Shown piece after piece: positions 18,259 through 27,725 of a DNA stretch of 64,000 nt. Position numbers and translations under genes: made by a program. Within the stretch, counting starts at the first letter, position 1, and each line of letters starts with the position of its first letter. The stretch is taken from positions 2,480,001 to 2,544,000 of the forward strand of contig CBDBKU010000003.1 of the NCBI GenBank assembly GCA_965206775.1, given 5' to 3'. Origin of the DNA: VXMF01 sp965206775. GTDB lineage: Bacteria > Acidobacteriota > Terriglobia > Bryobacterales > UBA6623. The notes beneath the pieces were generated by a model that ran no database searches, was not told the origin of the DNA, and saw only the letters and a program-made list of their open reading frames with translations.

Positions 18259-18272
18259 GCGGCGGACCCGAT

Positions 18273-19217
18273 TCAGGCTGCAGCCGAACTGCGTGAGTCG
18301 AGAATGCTCAGCCAGCCATAGCGGTCGTCCTGGGTGCCCGCGGTGACGGCGAGGAACTGGGACTGAATGTGATTCGTGATCGGCCCTCGCCTGCCGCTGC
18401 CTACCTCGATTCGGTCCACGGAACGGATCGGGGTCACCTCGGCGGCGGTGCCCGTGAAGAAGAGCTCGTCCGCGATGTAAAGCCATTCGCGCGGGATCGC
18501 CTGCTCCTTCAAGGTGTAGCCCAGGTCGGTGGCTATTCGGATGACTGAATCGCGCGTAATGCCGGGCAGCACCGACGTGCCCAGTGGAGGCGTGTAGATA
18601 ATGTCGTCCCGGATCAGAAAGATGTTCTCCCCGCTTCCCTCGGAAACGTAGCCGGCTGAGTCCAGCGCAATTCCTTCGGTGTAGCCGTGTAGGTTCGCCT
18701 CCATGAGGATCAGCTGCGAATTCATGTAGTTCGCCGCAACCTTCGCAATTGCGGGAAGCGTGTTCGGGGCGATCCGAGTCCAAGAGGACACGCAGACATC
18801 GACTCCTTCTTCCAGTGCCTCCGATCCGAGGTACCGGCCCCACTTCCAGCAAGCGATGTAGAACTCGACCGGATTGTCCAGGGAACGCACCCCGACATCG
18901 CCGTATCCGCGGAACGCGATTGGGCGGATGTAGCAAGACGACAGGCCGTTGACGGTCGCAACGTCCTTGCAGGCCTGCTCGATCTCCTCTCGCGAGAATC
19001 CCAGATCCGAAATCCGATAGATCTTGGCTGAGTCGAACATCCTCCGCACGTGCTCCGAAAGCCGGAAGATGCCGGGGCCGCGCTGCGTGTCGTAGCAGCG
19101 GATCCCCTCAAACACACTTGTGCCGTAGTGGAGAGCGTGCGTCAGCACATGCACCTTGGCATCGTCCCAAGCGATAAATTCGCCGTTGTGCCAGATCTTG
19201 GCGGTCGGCTCGATCAT
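18273..19217 (-). CDS. ilvE: branched-chain amino acid aminotransferase
   Basis: The 314-residue PLP enzyme (fold type IV) transfers amino groups between glutamate and the keto acids of valine, leucine and isoleucine. Motifs: HALHYGTSVFEGIRCYDT, the substrate arginine region RLSEHVRRMFDSAKI, the PLP lysine in AIAKVAANYMNS, GYTEGIALDSAGYVSEGSG then ENIFLI, and LPGITRDSVI. ADELFFTGTAAEVTPIRSVD near the end is also diagnostic. The ATG at 19217 is preferred to a TTG four codons upstream. The M50 protease gene follows on the same strand. Confidence 0.95.
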   Translation of the reverse strand: MIEPTAKIWHNGEFIAWDDAKVHVLTHALHYGTSVFEGIRCYDTQRGPGIFRLSEHVRRMFDSAKIYRISDLGFSREEIEQACKDVATVNGLSSCYIRPIAFRGYGDVGVRSLDNPVEFYIACWKWGRYLGSEALEEGVDVCVSSWTRIAPNTLPAIAKVAANYMNSQLILMEANLHGYTEGIALDSAGYVSEGSGENIFLIRDDIIYTPPLGTSVLPGITRDSVIRIATDLGYTLKEQAIPREWLYIADELFFTGTAAEVTPIRSVDRIEVGSGRRGPITNHIQSQFLAVTAGTQDDRYGWLSILDSRSSAAA

Positions 19218-19407
19218 AAGAGCTACCAATATCCCCTACAACTAGTATTGCATCCAAGCCGCCGAGTTGCCGGCCCGGAACGCCCCGCGCGAGGCGAACC
19301 GCGAAAGGCGCCCGCCACCCCCTGGCGCTTGCGAAGACAGGCTGCGAAGGCAGCGTGCGAATGCGGCTCCCATCCCGCTCGATGGGAAGGCTTACACTGA
19401 ATCGCTA

Positions 19408-21999
19408 ATGAGCCTCATTCGCCCCCGGCTGTTCCTTGTGGACACGTTCGGGCTGATCTTCAGGGCCTACTACGGACGAGCCCGCGCAGCGGTCCCGGGC
19501 CTGCGAACCTCCAACGGGCTGCCCACGGAGGCAATCTACGTATTCAACAACATGCTCAGGCGCATGCTCGAGGACTACGGTCCGGACTATGTTGCCGCAG
19601 TCTGGGAAGGTCACGGACCGACTTTCCGCGAGAGGATCTATCCAGACTACAAGGCGAACCGGGATCAGATGCCCGAGGACCTCGCCGCCCAGCTTCCGTA
19701 CATCAAGAGGCTCCTCCAGGCATGGAACGTCCAGGTCCTCTCCGAGAACGGATACGAAGCGGACGACACCATAGGCCTGCTTGCGGGCCAAGCCGCTAAC
19801 CTCGACGTGGAGGTATGGGTAGTCTCATCGGACAAGGACCTGATGCAGTTGGTACGCGATGGCGTGGTGATGCTGAATCCGATGAAGGACGAGCGGTACC
19901 AGGACGCTGAGGTCGAAGCGTACCTCGGAGTCAAGCCGAGCCACGTTGCCGACTTCCTCGCACTGAAAGGCGATTCCGTGGACAACATCCCCGGCGCACC
20001 GGGGATTGGCGACAAGGGCGCGAAGCAACTCATCGACGCCTACGGTGACATCGAGGGAATCATCGGGCACGCGGACGAGGTCAGAAGAAAGGCCTACCGG
20101 GAGAGCTTGCAAAACAATGCCGAGCTCATCAGGCTGAGCAAGCGGCTGGCCTCACTCGACATCAGTGGAAGCATCCAACTGGACCTGGCTGCCGTCAAGC
20201 ACACAAAGCCCGACAACGGACAACTCCTGGAAATGTACCGGGAGCTCGAGTTCAAGAGCCTGGCGAGCCAACTTGAGGGCAGCATCGGGCAGCCCGCGAC
20301 GGACTCTACCGTGCGGACGTTCCAGTCAGCCGAACAGCTGGCGGCATGGCTGGACAGCTCCAGCGAACCGGTTGCCATTGCGATGCTGGATTCGGCCAAC
20401 ATCAACTCCGGTGGCAATGATGCGGAGGGCCTCGGGCTCTGCATCGAGGCGGACGAGTCGTGGCGACTGCCCCCAGACCTCGTGCCATATGCCAAAGGAT
20501 TGCTGGAATCCAGTGGCAGGAAGATCTGGGTCCACGACCTGAAGTCCGCGATTCACGCCTGTTGCAAGATCGGGACCGATCTTGCCGGCGCTGAGGACGA
20601 CACGATGCTCATGGCGTTCCTGGTGGACTCCAGCCGCGTGAACTACACGCTGCCGAAGACGGTCGAGCGCAAGCTCGGCACCCACTGGAAACCAGATGTC
20701 GCGGTTGCCGCTAGCCAGACCCGCACCCTGCGCGAGCAGCTTTGCAAGGACCTAGACGCGATGGAGCTGCGCGACCTCTACGAGTCAGTCGAGTTGCCGC
20801 TTGCACCAGTGCTTGCCCGGATGGAATCTGCGGGCGTACTGCTGGACCCGTCCGTGCTAGCGGAACTCTCGTCTAGGCTCGCGCACAACATCGAACAACT
20901 GAGCCGTGAAATTCACGAACTCGCCGGACGGGAATTCAACATCGGCTCGCCAAAGCAGCTGGGCGAGGTGCTCTATCAGGAGCTGGGCTTGCCGCAGCCG
21001 CCCAAGCGCGGCAAGACCAAAACGCCGTCGACGGCTTCCGACGTGCTCGAGGGACTGGCAAGCCGTCACCCGATTGCGACCAAGGTCCTCGACTGGCGCC
21101 AGCACTCGAAGCTCAAGAACACCTACGTTGACGTGCTTCCGGAACTCGTGGGCGCTGACAAGAGGCTGCACACGACCTTCAACCCGACGGGGTCGGCGAC
21201 AGGCCGACTTTCCTCGCTGAATCCGAACCTACAGAACATCCCTGCCCGAACCGAGCTCGGCCGAGAGATACGCAAGGCGTTCGTCGCCCGGCCCGGATGG
21301 TGCCTGATCGCGGCAGACTATTCGCAAATCGAGCTCCGCGTGCTGGCGCACATGTCGGGGGACCCGAAGCTGGTGGAGGCGTTTCGTAGCGGCGAGGACA
21401 TCCACACAAGGACGGCCTCGGAAGTTCTCGGCATCGACCCCGGGCTCGTAGGCCCGGACGAGCGTTACAGGGCAAAGGCTGTGAACTTCGGCATCATTTA
21501 CGGGTTGAGCGCGTTCGGACTGGCGAAGCAGCTCAAGATTCCGCAGAAGAGCGCGCGGTCGTACATCGACCTCTACTTCGAGCGGTACGGCACGATCAAG
21601 AACTTCCTAGACGAAATCGTCGAGCAAACCAGGAACTCCGGATACAGCCGCACTTTGTTCGGACGCCGGAGGCCGGTGCCGGATCTGGATAGCAGGAACG
21701 CAGGCGCCAGGGCACTCGCAAGTCGAATCGCACAGAATTCTCCCATTCAAGGCACAGCGGCGGATTTGATCAAGAAGGCGATGGTTGCGACAGATGCCTC
21801 GCTCCGCCAAGGCAGATTTCGGGCACGCATGCTTCTCCAAGTCCATGACGAATTGCTGATCGAAGCGCCCGAGGGGGAGACTGCCCGGGTCAGCACCCTC
21901 GTCAAGAGGGAAATGGAGGCTGCGGCCAACTTGGACGTGCCACTCGTCGCCGATATCAAGATCGGCCCGAACTGGCGCGACATGCGGCGTAGCCAGTAA
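19408..21999 (+). CDS. polA: DNA polymerase I
   Basis: This 863-residue polymerase fills gaps during replication and repair. The 5'-3' exonuclease domain covers about residues 1-290 (LFLVDTFGLIFRAYYG, DYKANRDQMPEDL, SSDKDLMQLV, GVDNIPG-type helix-hairpin-helix region seen as GDSVDNIPGAPGIGDKGA). The polymerase domain has motif A (AADYSQIELRVLAHMSGD), motif B (RAKAVNFGIIYGLSAFGLA) and motif C (LLQVHDELLIEAP). The central 3'-5' exonuclease domain is degenerate: the metal-binding D-x-E and Y-x-x-x-D motifs are missing, so proofreading is probably absent, as in several other bacterial Pol I enzymes. The ATG at 19408 starts the recognisable domain; 47 codons upstream are open but unlike the family. 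Confidence 0.96.
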   Translation: MSLIRPRLFLVDTFGLIFRAYYGRARAAVPGLRTSNGLPTEAIYVFNNMLRRMLEDYGPDYVAAVWEGHGPTFRERIYPDYKANRDQMPEDLAAQLPYIKRLLQAWNVQVLSENGYEADDTIGLLAGQAANLDVEVWVVSSDKDLMQLVRDGVVMLNPMKDERYQDAEVEAYLGVKPSHVADFLALKGDSVDNIPGAPGIGDKGAKQLIDAYGDIEGIIGHADEVRRKAYRESLQNNAELIRLSKRLASLDISGSIQLDLAAVKHTKPDNGQLLEMYRELEFKSLASQLEGSIGQPATDSTVRTFQSAEQLAAWLDSSSEPVAIAMLDSANINSGGNDAEGLGLCIEADESWRLPPDLVPYAKGLLESSGRKIWVHDLKSAIHACCKIGTDLAGAEDDTMLMAFLVDSSRVNYTLPKTVERKLGTHWKPDVAVAASQTRTLREQLCKDLDAMELRDLYESVELPLAPVLARMESAGVLLDPSVLAELSSRLAHNIEQLSREIHELAGREFNIGSPKQLGEVLYQELGLPQPPKRGKTKTPSTASDVLEGLASRHPIATKVLDWRQHSKLKNTYVDVLPELVGADKRLHTTFNPTGSATGRLSSLNPNLQNIPARTELGREIRKAFVARPGWCLIAADYSQIELRVLAHMSGDPKLVEAFRSGEDIHTRTASEVLGIDPGLVGPDERYRAKAVNFGIIYGLSAFGLAKQLKIPQKSARSYIDLYFERYGTIKNFLDEIVEQTRNSGYSRTLFGRRRPVPDLDSRNAGARALASRIAQNSPIQGTAADLIKKAMVATDASLRQGRFRARMLLQVHDELLIEAPEGETARVSTLVKREMEAAANLDVPLVADIKIGPNWRDMRRSQ

Positions 22000-22069
22000 G
22001 GGGTCCGCGACGTTCGCCGACACCGGCTGCCGAGGCAGCGTTGATCCCCGGAAGTATGCTGCGAGCAGC

Positions 22070-22528
22070 CTAACGGTAGGCTCGGGTGACCCACTCAGCG
22101 ACCACGCAAGGCTTAGTCGATCCCTCAAGCTCGACGTTGACCAGCCATACAGTCTGGACGCCCCAATCGTGCTCGTCTATCGCCTGCGGCACGATGTGTC
22201 CCCGGATTCGGCTCCCTGCCGGCACAGGAGCCGGGAACCGCACTCGATTCAATCCGTAGTTGATGCCGTGCTTGAACTGACCCGCGACCTTGACTGTTCC
22301 CATCATGATGGGAGCGAGCATCGAGAGGCTCAGGAACCCGTGCCCGATCGTGGTCTTGAACGGCGATTCGGTTTCGGCTCGCTCGACATCGACGTGGATC
22401 CACTGGTGATCCTCAGTCGCGTCCGCAAAGTTGTCGATGCGATCTTGAGAGATCACGAACCAGTCGCTGACCGCGATCTCTTGTCCGACATTGGCCCTCA
22501 GCTCCTCGACAGGTACTTGCTTCGGCAT
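22070..22528 (-). CDS. MaoC-like hotdog dehydratase (NodN-type)
   Basis: The 152-residue protein has the hotdog-fold R-specific enoyl-CoA hydratase pattern. The catalytic Asp/His motif is in FADATEDHQWIHVD followed by FKTTIGHGFLSLSML, and NYGLNRVRFPAPVPAGSRI is typical of the NodN/MaoC group. Such enzymes hydrate enoyl-CoA thioesters. The start at 22528 (MPKQVPVEELRANVGQEI) fits the family; a longer open frame upstream is not conserved in type. It is convergent with polA. Confidence 0.88.
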   Translation of the reverse strand: MPKQVPVEELRANVGQEIAVSDWFVISQDRIDNFADATEDHQWIHVDVERAETESPFKTTIGHGFLSLSMLAPIMMGTVKVAGQFKHGINYGLNRVRFPAPVPAGSRIRGHIVPQAIDEHDWGVQTVWLVNVELEGSTKPCVVAEWVTRAYR

Positions 22529-22619
22529 GACTCCGAGTTTACAAGATTGGCGCTGCAAGGGGCTTCCCCGAAACGTCGGAGGCGCCGGCAAGGGGTTTGC
22601 CAGCCTGCATCTCGGCAAC

Positions 22620-23858
22620 TCAGAGGTCGTTGACCTCGTTGCCGCCAATCATGTACCAGAGGGCCACAATGACAAGCACTGCTCCGTTGATGCTCAGTAC
22701 GTTGCTCGCACCGATCTTCTCCGCTGCAAAGCCGCAAGTGACGTTGCTAAGCGGCATCACGCCTCGGAACGCCGTATTGTGGACGCTCATGATCCTCCCG
22801 CGCATCTCCTCGGGAACGTTCAGCTGGACGAGCGATGTCACCATCGTGAACACGGCCAGAATCGCCCCGCCGCAGAAGAACAAAAGGCCTGTGGCAAGCC
22901 ACAGCCACTGCGCAAGCGCGAACCCGACGATCGTCACGCCTAGAAAGACCTGCATGATCAGCGAGCTTCGGCCCTTTTTCGGGGCGTTGCCCAGACGCGC
23001 GACATTGAGCGCTCCAATCACGGCTCCGGCTCCCAGCACGGCTCCCATCGAGCCGAATCCTCCAGCGTCGAGGCCGTAGACATCCCTGGCAAACACTGGC
23101 AGCAATAGTGCGATCGGCACTCCGCAAAAGGCGGTCACGACCGCGAGCAGCATCAGTGATCGCAGGGTCGAGCTTGCATGGATCGCACGGAAGCCTTCCA
23201 GCAAGCTGCGAAACATGTTTTTCTGGCCCGGCCTTGGCACGAACGGGATGCGCAGAAGCAGCAGCGAAACGATCACGGCGAGGAAGCTCAGGGCGTTGAC
23301 AAAGAAGCACATGGCCGGGCCGAGAAACTTGAACACGGCTCCCCCGATAGGCCGCCCCAACGTTCCGGCTAGATTGAACTGGATCGACAGCAGCGCGATT
23401 GCGTTGGGCAGGTGCCTCTTGGGAACCAGCGAGGGGATCAGTGCCTGGTAGGCGGGCCCGCCAAAGGCCTGCCCCAGGCCGGCCACGAATGCAGCGACGA
23501 GAATGTGCCAGATCTCGATGGAATCCAGAGAGAATAGAATCGCCAGTCCCAGAGCCGCGCTCATCTGCATGACCTGCGAGCCGATCAGCAGGTACCGGCG
23601 ATCCATCCGGTCCGCCAGCACACCGCCCACGACCGAGAACATCAGAATGGGCAAGCCGTTGAGAAACGCCGTCAAGCCGAGCAGGCTCTCCGAACTCGTC
23701 CGCTCGTAGACGTACCAGCTCTCTGCGACCTGAGCGACGAAGAATCCTGTTGTCGAGGTGAAGGCCCCGCACCAGAGCCAGCGGAAGTTCCGGTAACGGA
23801 ATGATCGAAATGTTCGGGCGGCCAGACCGACTTTGCGATTCGTGCGGGTTGGATCCAT
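22620..23858 (-). CDS. MFS transporter of the MFS_3 / drug:H+ antiporter-3 type
   Basis: This 412-residue, 12-helix permease begins with the characteristic FRSFRYRNFRWLWCGAFTS followed by VAQVAESWYVYERTSS, as in EntS-like exporters. The loop motif appears as GGVLADRMDRRYLLIG. It probably exports a small hydrophobic molecule or siderophore by proton antiport; the substrate is unknown. I chose the ATG at 23858; a GTG six codons upstream is possible. The gene ends 92 bases before the MaoC-like gene on the same strand. Confidence 0.87.
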   Translation of the reverse strand: MDPTRTNRKVGLAARTFRSFRYRNFRWLWCGAFTSTTGFFVAQVAESWYVYERTSSESLLGLTAFLNGLPILMFSVVGGVLADRMDRRYLLIGSQVMQMSAALGLAILFSLDSIEIWHILVAAFVAGLGQAFGGPAYQALIPSLVPKRHLPNAIALLSIQFNLAGTLGRPIGGAVFKFLGPAMCFFVNALSFLAVIVSLLLLRIPFVPRPGQKNMFRSLLEGFRAIHASSTLRSLMLLAVVTAFCGVPIALLLPVFARDVYGLDAGGFGSMGAVLGAGAVIGALNVARLGNAPKKGRSSLIMQVFLGVTIVGFALAQWLWLATGLLFFCGGAILAVFTMVTSLVQLNVPEEMRGRIMSVHNTAFRGVMPLSNVTCGFAAEKIGASNVLSINGAVLVIVALWYMIGGNEVNDL

Positions 23859-24104
23859 CAGCCGCCCCGACGACACCGCGGATCGCGGTAACGGCCCCAG
23901 GGCGCCGGAACCTTATCTTCCCACAGCGCAAGGGGGTTGCCATCGGACTCCGCGCCCGTTCTGAGAGCATGAATCGGAGGGATCCGCTCCTTCCTCGCAG
24001 CGGGCCTCCCCACTTGAGAGTGCGATAATGCGTTGCCGTCGATTCTGGCCGACTGTGACGCGGTCAACGCCGCTGTCGCATCTTTTCTACCCGCAGATCA
24101 ACAC

Positions 24105-25409
24105 ATGGAAGACTCCCAATTGCAACAGCAAGTTGGACATCCGAAGGGCTTGTACGTGCTCTTCGCCTCGGAGGCATGGGAGCGATTCAGCTTCTATTCG
24201 ATGCTCGCCCTGTTCACGCTCTACCTGCGTGATCCGGCCGACGGTTTCGGCTGGTCCGAGGCGGAAGCCATCAGACTGTACTCGTGGTATCTCACGTTCG
24301 TCTATGCAAGCCCGTTGATCGGCGGGTTGCTCGCAGACCGGTATCTCGGATACCTCCGGACCACGCTGATCGGAGGAGTTTTCTTCATAGCGGGCCACCT
24401 GCTGCTGTCATTCCATTCACTGACGATCGTGTACGTCGCCCTAGCCTGCCTAGTCGTCGGAAACGGGCTCTTCAAGCCGAACGTTTCGACGATGGTCGGA
24501 AACCTATACCCCGATGGCAGCCCGTTGAAGGATCAGGCATTCGTCATCTTTTACTTCGGGATCAATGTCGGTGCGTTCGTGGCGCCCGTCGTTATGGAAA
24601 TAGTGAAGCAGCAGGCAGGCTACCATCCCGCTTTTGCCGTTGCGGCATTCGGAATGGTGATCTCCGTCGTCACGCTGTACGTTTTCAGAAGTTACGTGAC
24701 ACAGGCGGACGCACCGGTTCAGCGGTCCGAGGGCTCGCGAGCGAGGAGCGAACTGGACCACGTGCCCGATTCGCGGCGTGTCGGAGCGCTGCTTGTCGTC
24801 TTCGCGATCGTCGTCGTCTTCTGGATGGCCTTCCACCAGAATGGCTCCACGCTCACGTACTGGGCCGACGACAACACTGACTGGAACGTGTCCGGCACGA
24901 TCGCGAACGCAATCAATCCCGCGTGGATCCTCATCCTCTCGTTCCCTCTCGTGGCGATATGGGGCTACCTGGGCAGGCGCGGCAAGGAGCCATCGACGCC
25001 GGTCAAGATGACCTTCGGCATGCTTCTCACCGGGATTTCGTTCTTCGTGCTCTACTGGGCTGCCTTGGTTGGCGAGGCATCCGTGACAGGTCCGGACCCG
25101 TACGACTATCAAGTGTCCCCGGCTTGGCTCATAGCCTCGTACGGCATCGTCACGCTCGGCGAGCTGCTGCTCTCTCCGATGGGCTTGTCACTGGTCTCCA
25201 AGGTCGCCCCGTTCCGTCTCCGCGGCATGATGATGGGCGGCTGGTTCGTCGCCACTGCGGTCGGCAACAAGCTGACGGCCATTGGCGTCTACTGGACTCG
25301 CTGGCCGCATTCGACGTTCTTCGCGGTTCTCGGCCTGATGTGCGTTGCGGTCGCCGGCGTCCTGGCTGTTTTGCTCAAGCCCCTGAAGAAGGCCATGCCT
25401 GGCGTCTGA
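24105..25409 (+). CDS. proton-dependent oligopeptide transporter (POT family)
   Basis: The 434-residue membrane protein imports di- and tripeptides. POT signatures are ASEAWERFSFYSMLALFTLY (the W-E-R-F-S-Y/F-Y-x-M motif of helix 1), GGLLADRYLGYLRTTLIGG, and FKPNVSTMVGNLYPDGSP followed by FVIFYFGINVGAF. The second half has FWMAFHQNGSTLTYWADDN and LGELLLSPMGLSLVSKVAP, both diagnostic. The ATG at 24105 gives a short cytosolic N-terminus; 24 open codons upstream lack support. It stands alone, divergent from the MFS gene. Confidence 0.93.
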   Translation: MEDSQLQQQVGHPKGLYVLFASEAWERFSFYSMLALFTLYLRDPADGFGWSEAEAIRLYSWYLTFVYASPLIGGLLADRYLGYLRTTLIGGVFFIAGHLLLSFHSLTIVYVALACLVVGNGLFKPNVSTMVGNLYPDGSPLKDQAFVIFYFGINVGAFVAPVVMEIVKQQAGYHPAFAVAAFGMVISVVTLYVFRSYVTQADAPVQRSEGSRARSELDHVPDSRRVGALLVVFAIVVVFWMAFHQNGSTLTYWADDNTDWNVSGTIANAINPAWILILSFPLVAIWGYLGRRGKEPSTPVKMTFGMLLTGISFFVLYWAALVGEASVTGPDPYDYQVSPAWLIASYGIVTLGELLLSPMGLSLVSKVAPFRLRGMMMGGWFVATAVGNKLTAIGVYWTRWPHSTFFAVLGLMCVAVAGVLAVLLKPLKKAMPGV

Positions 25410-25608
25410 CCGCGCGAGACCGAGGATTCGAGGCGGATAGATGCGGTCCAGCCGCCATGGTTCCAGCCCAAAGCAGACGGCGAGAGCGGACCGTCGGTTG
25501 ATTCCCGGCGTGGTGCCAGGCACGGTCCAGATCCGATTGAGGCATGACTCGGCAGCTGAACGTTTCAATCGCTGGATGCGAGACGAAGGCCCCCATATCA
25601 AAGGGTCA

Positions 25609-25629
25609 AGAGGCCGTGGAGAGGCCTCT
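25609..25629 (+). terminator. possible hairpin terminator upstream of tRNA-Asp
   Basis: A perfect 7-bp stem (AGAGGCC pairing with GGCCTCT) with a 7-base loop is followed by GTCTTGTG, only weakly T-rich. It lies 200 bases after the peptide transporter and about 57 bases before the tRNA. It may terminate the former, but the weak T run leaves this uncertain. Confidence 0.35.
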
Positions 25630-25685
25630 GTCTTGTGCTAATATGACTGTTGCATGGGGGTTGCTGAAGCAGCGCCCTGCGTCGC

Positions 25686-25762
<77 letters not shown>

Positions 25763-25827
25763 TTCCATGCCGCGTCCATTGCGAATGTGCAAGGTCCGTC
25801 TTCTGGAGTAGGAGCTTTCGGAGTCCC

Positions 25828-26640
25828 GTGCAAAGAAACGTCATCAAAGCCACGCTGCAAACAGGCGGCACAGTGTTGGGGACCTGCATCACGGACTGCC
25901 TCAATCCAGAGATCGTCATCGCTATTCAAGCGGCGGGCTTGGACTTCTTCTTCATCGACAGCGAGCACGCTCGGACGACTTTCGATGATGTCCAGGGCTT
26001 TGTCCGCGTAGCGAAGTCCACCGGAGTCGTGCCGTTGGTCCGGGTCCCCCAGTCCGAGTACTTCTTCCTGGCCCGAATGCTTGACGTCGGAGCGATGGGC
26101 GTCATCAACCCACGCACCGAGTCGGTTGACGAGGTGCGCAAGATCGTCGCAGCGATGAAGTTCCCTCCGTACGGTCGCCGCGGCTATGGCCTTCGCAGCA
26201 TCGTGACAGACCTGGATTTCCATGGAGCCGCCGCCGAGATGGAGTCCGCCAACCGCGAGTCCATGGTGATCGTTCAGATGGAAACGCAGGGCTGCGTCGA
26301 CGCGATCGAGGAAATCGTGGCAGTCGACGGGGTGGATGCCACCATGGTCGGCCCGTTCGATCTCTCGGTGTCGCTTGGGATTCCCGGTGACTTCGAACAC
26401 CCAAGATTCTGGTCAGCATTTGATCGCATGGTCGAAGCCTGCAATCAGGTCGGGGTAGCACCCGGAGTTCACTTTGGCAACACCAAGATGTTGCAGCGAG
26501 CTCGCGACCACGGTGCCCGCTTTTTGGTTTGCGGTACGGACATGTCCGTGTTGCTCAGCGGGTTCCGAGCCATGCGATCCGAAATGGACGCATCGGCAGC
26601 TCAAGCCGCAACGGCCGGCAAGGCCGGCGGCTACATGTGA
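25828..26640 (+). CDS. HpcH/HpaI-family aldolase
   Basis: The 270-residue protein has the class II pyruvate aldolase barrel of the HpcH/HpaI family: LDFFFIDSEHARTTFDDVQG (metal-site region), VVPLVRVPQSEYF, ARMLDVGAMGVINPRTES, the metal-binding glutamate in VIVQMETQGCVDAIEEI, and DATMVGPFDLSVSLGIPG. These enzymes cleave 4-hydroxy-2-ketoacids to pyruvate and an aldehyde. The start is a GTG with GGAG upstream. A Gfo/Idh oxidoreductase follows on the same strand within 70 bases, suggesting a small catabolic operon. Confidence 0.9.
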   Translation: MQRNVIKATLQTGGTVLGTCITDCLNPEIVIAIQAAGLDFFFIDSEHARTTFDDVQGFVRVAKSTGVVPLVRVPQSEYFFLARMLDVGAMGVINPRTESVDEVRKIVAAMKFPPYGRRGYGLRSIVTDLDFHGAAAEMESANRESMVIVQMETQGCVDAIEEIVAVDGVDATMVGPFDLSVSLGIPGDFEHPRFWSAFDRMVEACNQVGVAPGVHFGNTKMLQRARDHGARFLVCGTDMSVLLSGFRAMRSEMDASAAQAATAGKAGGYM

Positions 26641-26706
26641 GCTTCTTATGTCCTAGATACGCAGGCTGCTCGAAGGGCGGCCCCCGGAGCAATGCGAGGT
26701 GAGACC

Positions 26707-27708
26707 GTGAAACCCGTTCGATGGGGGATTCTCAGCACCGCGAAGATCGGTCTGCTAAAGGTGATTCCAGCCATGCAGCGGTCGGCTGCATGCGATATCG
26801 TCGCCATTGCATCGCGTGACGCGGGCAGAGCCGCAAAAGCGGCCGATTCACTCGGCATTCCGAAGGCATACGGCTCGTACGAAGAATTGCTGGCGGACTC
26901 GGATGTCGAGGCCGTCTACAACCCACTGCCCAACCACTTGCACGTGCCCCTGTCGATCGCAGCGGCCGAAGCGGGCAAACACGTGCTGTGCGAGAAGCCG
27001 ATCTCTCTGGACGCCGAGGAGGCGCAGACGCTGATCGAGGCGCGTGACGCCACCGGAGTGCTCATTCAAGAAGCGTTCATGGTCCGGTACCACCCGCAGT
27101 GGCTACGCGTGCGCAGCCTTGTCCGATCCGGGAGAATCGGCGATCTCCGTTCCATCCAAGGCTTTTTCAGTTACAACAATCGAGACCCGCAGAACATCCG
27201 CAACATCGCCGCCATCGGCGGCGGAGGACTCTACGATATCGGCTGCTACCCCATCACTGGCTCGCGGTTTCTGTTCGACGACGAGCCAACGCGTGTTGTG
27301 AGCCTGATCGATCGTGACCCGGACTGGGGAATAGATCGCCTGACATCAGCAATTCTCGACTTCCCCAGTGGACATGCCTCGTTTACTTGCTCCACCCAAC
27401 TCTCGCCGTTCCAACGCATGCAGGTTTTCGGGACAGAAGGGCGCATCGAGATTGAGATACCGTTCAACGCCCCGCCGGACAAGCCGTGCCGAGTCTTCCT
27501 GGACGACGGGAGCCAGCTCGGAAACGCCGGGGTTGTCGTCGAAGAGCTTCCGGTCACCGACCAGTACACGGCCCAAGGGGATGTCGTATCGCACGCCATC
27601 CGGACCGGTGAGCCCCTCGAATTCCCGCTGGAAAACGCCGTCCAAGGAATGCGGATCATCGACGCAGTCTTCCGATCCGCCACGAGCGGCAACTGGGAAA
27701 AGCCCTGA
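26707..27708 (+). CDS. Gfo/Idh/MocA-family oxidoreductase
   Basis: This 333-residue NAD(P)-dependent protein has the N-terminal Rossmann pattern VRWGILSTAKIGLLKVIPAM, VAIASRDAGRAAKAADSLGI, YNPLPNHLHVPLSIAA and the E-K-P motif in HVLCEKPISLDAEEA. The C-terminal domain has FSYNNRDPQNIRNIAAIGGG and GLYDIGCYPI, as in sugar or inositol dehydrogenases. I place the start at the GTG at 26707 because GAGGTGA, a strong Shine-Dalgarno match, lies just before it. The ATG at 26692 lies just upstream of that site and would make it part of the coding sequence. It follows the aldolase gene and may oxidise a sugar derivative. Confidence 0.9.
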   Translation: MKPVRWGILSTAKIGLLKVIPAMQRSAACDIVAIASRDAGRAAKAADSLGIPKAYGSYEELLADSDVEAVYNPLPNHLHVPLSIAAAEAGKHVLCEKPISLDAEEAQTLIEARDATGVLIQEAFMVRYHPQWLRVRSLVRSGRIGDLRSIQGFFSYNNRDPQNIRNIAAIGGGGLYDIGCYPITGSRFLFDDEPTRVVSLIDRDPDWGIDRLTSAILDFPSGHASFTCSTQLSPFQRMQVFGTEGRIEIEIPFNAPPDKPCRVFLDDGSQLGNAGVVVEELPVTDQYTAQGDVVSHAIRTGEPLEFPLENAVQGMRIIDAVFRSATSGNWEKP

Positions 27709-27725
27709 GTTCGTCGGAGAGGCCG

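Noticed and set aside
18273..18936. N-terminal 220 codons of a 553-codon frame ending in the M50 protease
   Set aside because: They overlap ilvE on the same strand in another frame and look like a shadow; the protease begins after the ilvE stop.
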